Shown here: positions 28,415-31,206 of the stretch, piece after piece
Layout: each line of letters starts with the position of its first letter
Numbering within the stretch: the stretch's first letter is position 1
Assembly: GCA_009602735.1 (NCBI GenBank)
Contig: WELA01013063.1
Coordinates: forward strand, 147,258-178,463
DNA from: Mesotaenium endlicherianum
Lineage: Eukaryota > Streptophyta > Zygnematophyceae > Zygnematales > Mesotaeniaceae
Length of the DNA: 31,206 nt
Direction of reading: 5' to 3'
Made by a program: the position numbers and the translations under genes
The notes under the pieces: generated by a model
What the model was told of the DNA's origin: nothing
The model's input: only the letters and a program-made list of their open reading frames with translations
Databases searched by the model: none

Positions 28415-30446
28415 TCATTTCTTCTCGACAGGTGCTTGAGAAACATGGGGCCGCGGGAGGAGCTCGTCGATAAGGTCATTGGCGAGGATGTTCTTCGGAT
28501 CAAGCTCCGCCCGCCACTTGTCAAATTTGTCCAGCGGGAAGCGCTTTCTTAGCCTCTCCTTCATCCACGTCTTCGTCTCCTCATCCTCCGGCACCTGGAA
28601 GTTGAACGACACAGAAGTAGGGTAAAAGAGTGGAGGGGAGACATGTTAGCATCTATTGGTTTTCAAAATGGAGTGAGTGCTCAGATCCAAATGGTTGCCA
28701 AGGTGTATTCTAAGTTGTTCCACTTTGTGATTATTCTTCCTACCAGCTCCATTGCAAACAGATACCTAGAATATCGTCACTACCAAAAGGTCACAGATAT
28801 ACGCAGCCATTAGAGCTGGGCGTGGAAATCCATGGCCGCCTTTGTGGCTGGGTACTTTGGAACTCAAATAAAGAAGTGATGGTTCAACCAGATCAACCCA
28901 GCAGCTCTTAGGTCAACCACATAAGTGCGGGAATTTTTCCCGAACAAGGCAATGGAGTGACGAGTCAAAGCATCATCAGGATTGTCAGCCCGGAGAAGCT
29001 AAGTTCGACAACTGGACCTTCATTCAGTGCTCTGCTCAAAAGTCAGCAGGCACCCCAGGCACTCCAGCGGGGAGTCATGACTCAGCTAAGCCTATGGAGC
29101 TGCCTCTGCAAGCTAGCTGCTTACGAAGCTTACTTCTTACAGAGAGTAAGAACGATGGCCCTCACTCGGTGCCCGACGCCGGGGCCTTATTGAGAAAGAA
29201 ACTCACGGCACGCCACATCATTGCGTTTTCCGACAACCACACAAGCACCTTCACGATGCCCCACCGCTCGCTTGCGGAGTCCTAAATTGGGCAAGAACTT
29301 TACGCGGCACACATTCTTGTCGTTCCAAAGAGCAGAATTGCAAGCGCGCACGTTACGATTGGAAGCAAGCAGGCGACTGCGGTGCAGTCACTAAGTGATC
29401 AAGAGAGGGACAGTAAAAAAGCGTACCTCAGGCGTTGCCATGGAGTCACAAGGTGACTAAGAGGGGAACGCGGTCACAAAGTGATCGAGGAAAGAGCTTG
29501 GTGAATGCGTACCTCGATCTTGGCCCAGTGCTCGTGGGCGCCGTACTTGTCCCAGAGCGCGCGCGCCGTGCCGTACTTGTACTCGAAGAACTTGCGCGTG
29601 ATCGCGCGCCGCTCCTCCTCGTCGTCCGTCGGAAGGTACATGATGATGCCCACCTGGCGACAGGCACGCACGCACACGCGCACACAGGCACGCATGAGCA
29701 CAACCCCGCACACACGCGCATGCACGCAAGTGCACACCCCCACATGCACGTGCACATAAGCACACGCACACACGCACGCGCTCGCTCGCCCAAGTACGGT
29801 CTCAGCACCCTTGAAATAGAACGCTCTGAATGAAATGCCACATTGCCAATCCTCTCTGAAGCGGGCCTTGCACGCACCCAGCCTCTCTCAACAGGACTGT
29901 CCAGCCACCACCCTGAACCCTTAAGAAGGGCACTGACTAAGGCAAGCGGAGTTCAAGGTGCCTGCCAGCGTCAGCGTCAGTGTGAACAGGTCTTGAAGAC
30001 AACGGAAAACAAACATACATAAAACCCAGAAGCAGGAAACCGGACGTACCATACCAAGAAGTCTACAAGTAGAACGATAAGAAATACATCAAGTAGGGCC
30101 TGCCAATGCTCTCCGTCTCGAGGCGCAAGCACTCACCCACGAGTGCAGCTCGTTCTTGTCCGGCCGCTCCCCCGCGCGCCCCCCGCCGCCGCCGCCGCCG
30201 CTGCTGACGGGGCTGAGGGGGCTGCGGCTGCCGCGGCTGAAGCGCTGCTCGATGGGCGCGGGCGCCGCAATTTTATGTTCCTCAATGAACTTCATCACGT
30301 CCTCCATGAAGCGCAGGTCTTCCTGCAGCGGGCCGAAGAAGGGCGAGAGGAGCCCGCGGGCGGCGCGGCGGGCGGGGAGGGCCACCTCCGACACCCACTG
30401 CTGGCCGCCGCAGTCGAAGCCCAGGATCTCGTCGCTCCACCCGACC
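28415..30446 (-). CDS. GLDH: L-galactono-1,4-lactone dehydrogenase, last three exons (partial)
   Basis: GLDH is the mitochondrial flavoenzyme that oxidises L-galactono-1,4-lactone to ascorbate with cytochrome c as acceptor; in plants it also takes part in complex I assembly. Minus-strand exons are 30446-30137, 29653-29513 and 28594-28415, all GT-AG, the last two introns phase 0. They encode the C-terminal ~209 residues. Hallmarks are RVGWSDEILGFDCGGQQWVS, IPAPAPIEQR-like AAPAPIEQRF followed by SRSPLSP in the first exon, VGIIMYLP and YGAHEHWAKIE in the second, and RLRKRFPLDKFDKWRAELDP in the last. A Gly run (seven Gly, from a CCG repeat) is inserted between SRSPLSPVS and HSW, where plant enzymes are shorter. 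The N-terminal FAD-binding domain and transit peptide lie beyond the right edge. The protein ends in a short non-conserved tail (VEKK). Confidence 0.95.
29389..29515. repeat. Imperfect direct repeat, period 86, spanning a GLDH splice donor
   Basis: The ~41-bp unit at 29389-29429 (CACTAAGTGATC to GCGTACCTC) recurs at 29475-29515. The second copy contains the real donor of the middle GLDH exon (GAG followed by GTACGC on the minus strand); the first places the same donor-like string inside the intron. Confidence 0.75.
29660..29790. repeat. CA/CG-rich microsatellite in a GLDH intron
   Basis: Irregular CACACG, GCACGC and GCATGCAC repeats run just upstream of the middle GLDH exon. The region produces several open frames rich in Cys, Arg and Ala that are not genes. 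Confidence 0.9.
30181..30201 (-). repeat. (CCG)n trinucleotide run coding poly-Gly in GLDH
   Basis: Consecutive CCG units on the plus strand read as GGC/GGG glycine codons in the first visible GLDH exon. Confidence 0.85.
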
Positions 30447-31206
30447 CTGCGTCGCGCGGGCATTGGCGCGTTCAATCGTGCCAGGTTTTAGGGTTTCAGC
30501 TCAGAGTTTGGAGTTTCAGCTTCGGGCATGAGGCCCAGGCTTTGGGGGTGAGGGTGTAAGGGTGGGGCTTGGTCTACGAGGGGCCGGGCCCTGTCTTTTT
30601 CCAAACCTCAAATAGACACGACAAAGATCTGGGGGTCAGGTTTGCTCCACCCGACCCAGCCTCAACGCTCAGGGTTGGCCTTTTGGTTCAAAGTCGTACA
30701 TTTTGATCTTTCTAGTTTTTTGCCCGTGATTGACAACGCAACTCAGCATGCAGCCGACTTGTTGTGTCGCTGCTACAAACATACCCCACAGCCGGTGTTC
30801 CCCTGTGCCACCTGCCACCGCACATTGAACGCAAGAGCTTACGCGAGGCCTCGAAAAAGAAAGCGGGCTGCCTGCGCTTGGCAATCACATTGTGCGACGA
30901 AAAGCGGAGCGCTCGTGCTGTGGCTTGAGCTGTGGGACTCCCGAATCACAGAGGTTTCGTTTCAGGCTTGGCGTTTTCAAGGTGGGGTGTTGGGCTGGCA
31001 GCTCCGTGTCCAGGGTCTGTGTAAGGCTTAGGGTTCAAGATCCATTTAGGGTTCACGACTGAGGGTTCAGGTTTCAGGTTTCAGGTTTACGTTTTAAGCT
31101 GAAGTTAAATTGGAAAGGTGTAGCTTGCGGGCCTTGAGCATCTGAGCGGTGATTAGGAAGTGAGGTGCGCCATAGCGACGAGACTGGTGGTTTTTTTTTG
31201 GGGGGG
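30447..31206 (-). other. Intron of GLDH (incomplete), no exon seen
   Basis: The GLDH exon at 30446 starts at an acceptor (GACGCAG) in the middle of an Arg codon, so an upstream exon must exist. I find no matching GLDH sequence in the remaining 760 bp, so the intron runs past the window. It contains GGTTTCAG/TTTAGGG-like heptamers near 31035-31090 and ends in a T9-G7 run. Confidence 0.65.

Noticed and set aside
29446-29877. Minus-strand Cys/Ala/Arg-rich open frames of 99-143 codons
   Set aside because: They are products of the CA/CG microsatellite plus a GLDH exon in wrong or partly right frames; only 29513-29653 is coding.
30143-30559. Plus-strand 138-codon open frame
   Set aside because: It is antisense to a GLDH exon and runs into the intron.
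31030-31090. Telomere repeat (TTTAGGG)n
   Set aside because: Only isolated, degenerate units are present, and they lie inside a GLDH intron.
1-31206. CRISPR array, prophage, insertion sequence or biosynthetic operon
   Set aside because: No regularly spaced repeats, no transposase, integrase or phage proteins, and gene structure is eukaryotic with spliceosomal introns.

Overview
This window is nuclear DNA of a eukaryote, most likely a photosynthetic one (green alga or early streptophyte type; I cannot name the species). Four conserved genes have GT-AG introns or no bacterial-style organisation. One is L-galactono-1,4-lactone dehydrogenase, the last enzyme of the plant vitamin C route, and the MBF1 and CENP-S proteins look plant-like. 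Gene density is low, with long AT-richer intergenic DNA and GC-rich coding islands.

Layout. 53-295 (+) is the last exon of a HIT-family hydrolase. 1824-3962 (-), 5551-6644 (+) and 24048-26046 (-) are three related F-box/leucine-rich-repeat genes. The second and third lie in the two arms of a large inverted duplication (about 4490-7570 and 23098-27140). 9001-11577 (-) is a complete four-exon MBF1 gene. 13458-18465 (-) is a CENP-S/MHF1 histone-fold gene whose first three exons occur twice, because 14558-16591 is repeated exactly at 16593-18626 with a single 'n' between the copies. 19808-20761 (+) is an intact intronless ISY1 splicing factor, followed by a 62-base assembly gap in G-rich sequence. 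28415-30446 (-) holds the last three exons of L-galactono-1,4-lactone dehydrogenase; its 5' part lies beyond the right edge.

The conserved genes are unrelated housekeeping functions (nucleotide hydrolysis, transcription coactivation, kinetochore/DNA repair, splicing, ascorbate synthesis) and do not form an operon or cluster. The unusual part is the F-box/LRR family. Each of the three copies is broken at a different place (a stop before the F-box; a deletion of most LRRs with a filler sequence at the junction; a stop plus a frameshift). Together they show one architecture: a basic N-terminus, a 21-bp minisatellite coding a Gln/Gly/Ser linker in two of the copies, an F-box, a low-complexity Ser tract and about 10 LRRs. 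I found no CRISPR array, phage, plasmid, complete transposon or RNA gene.
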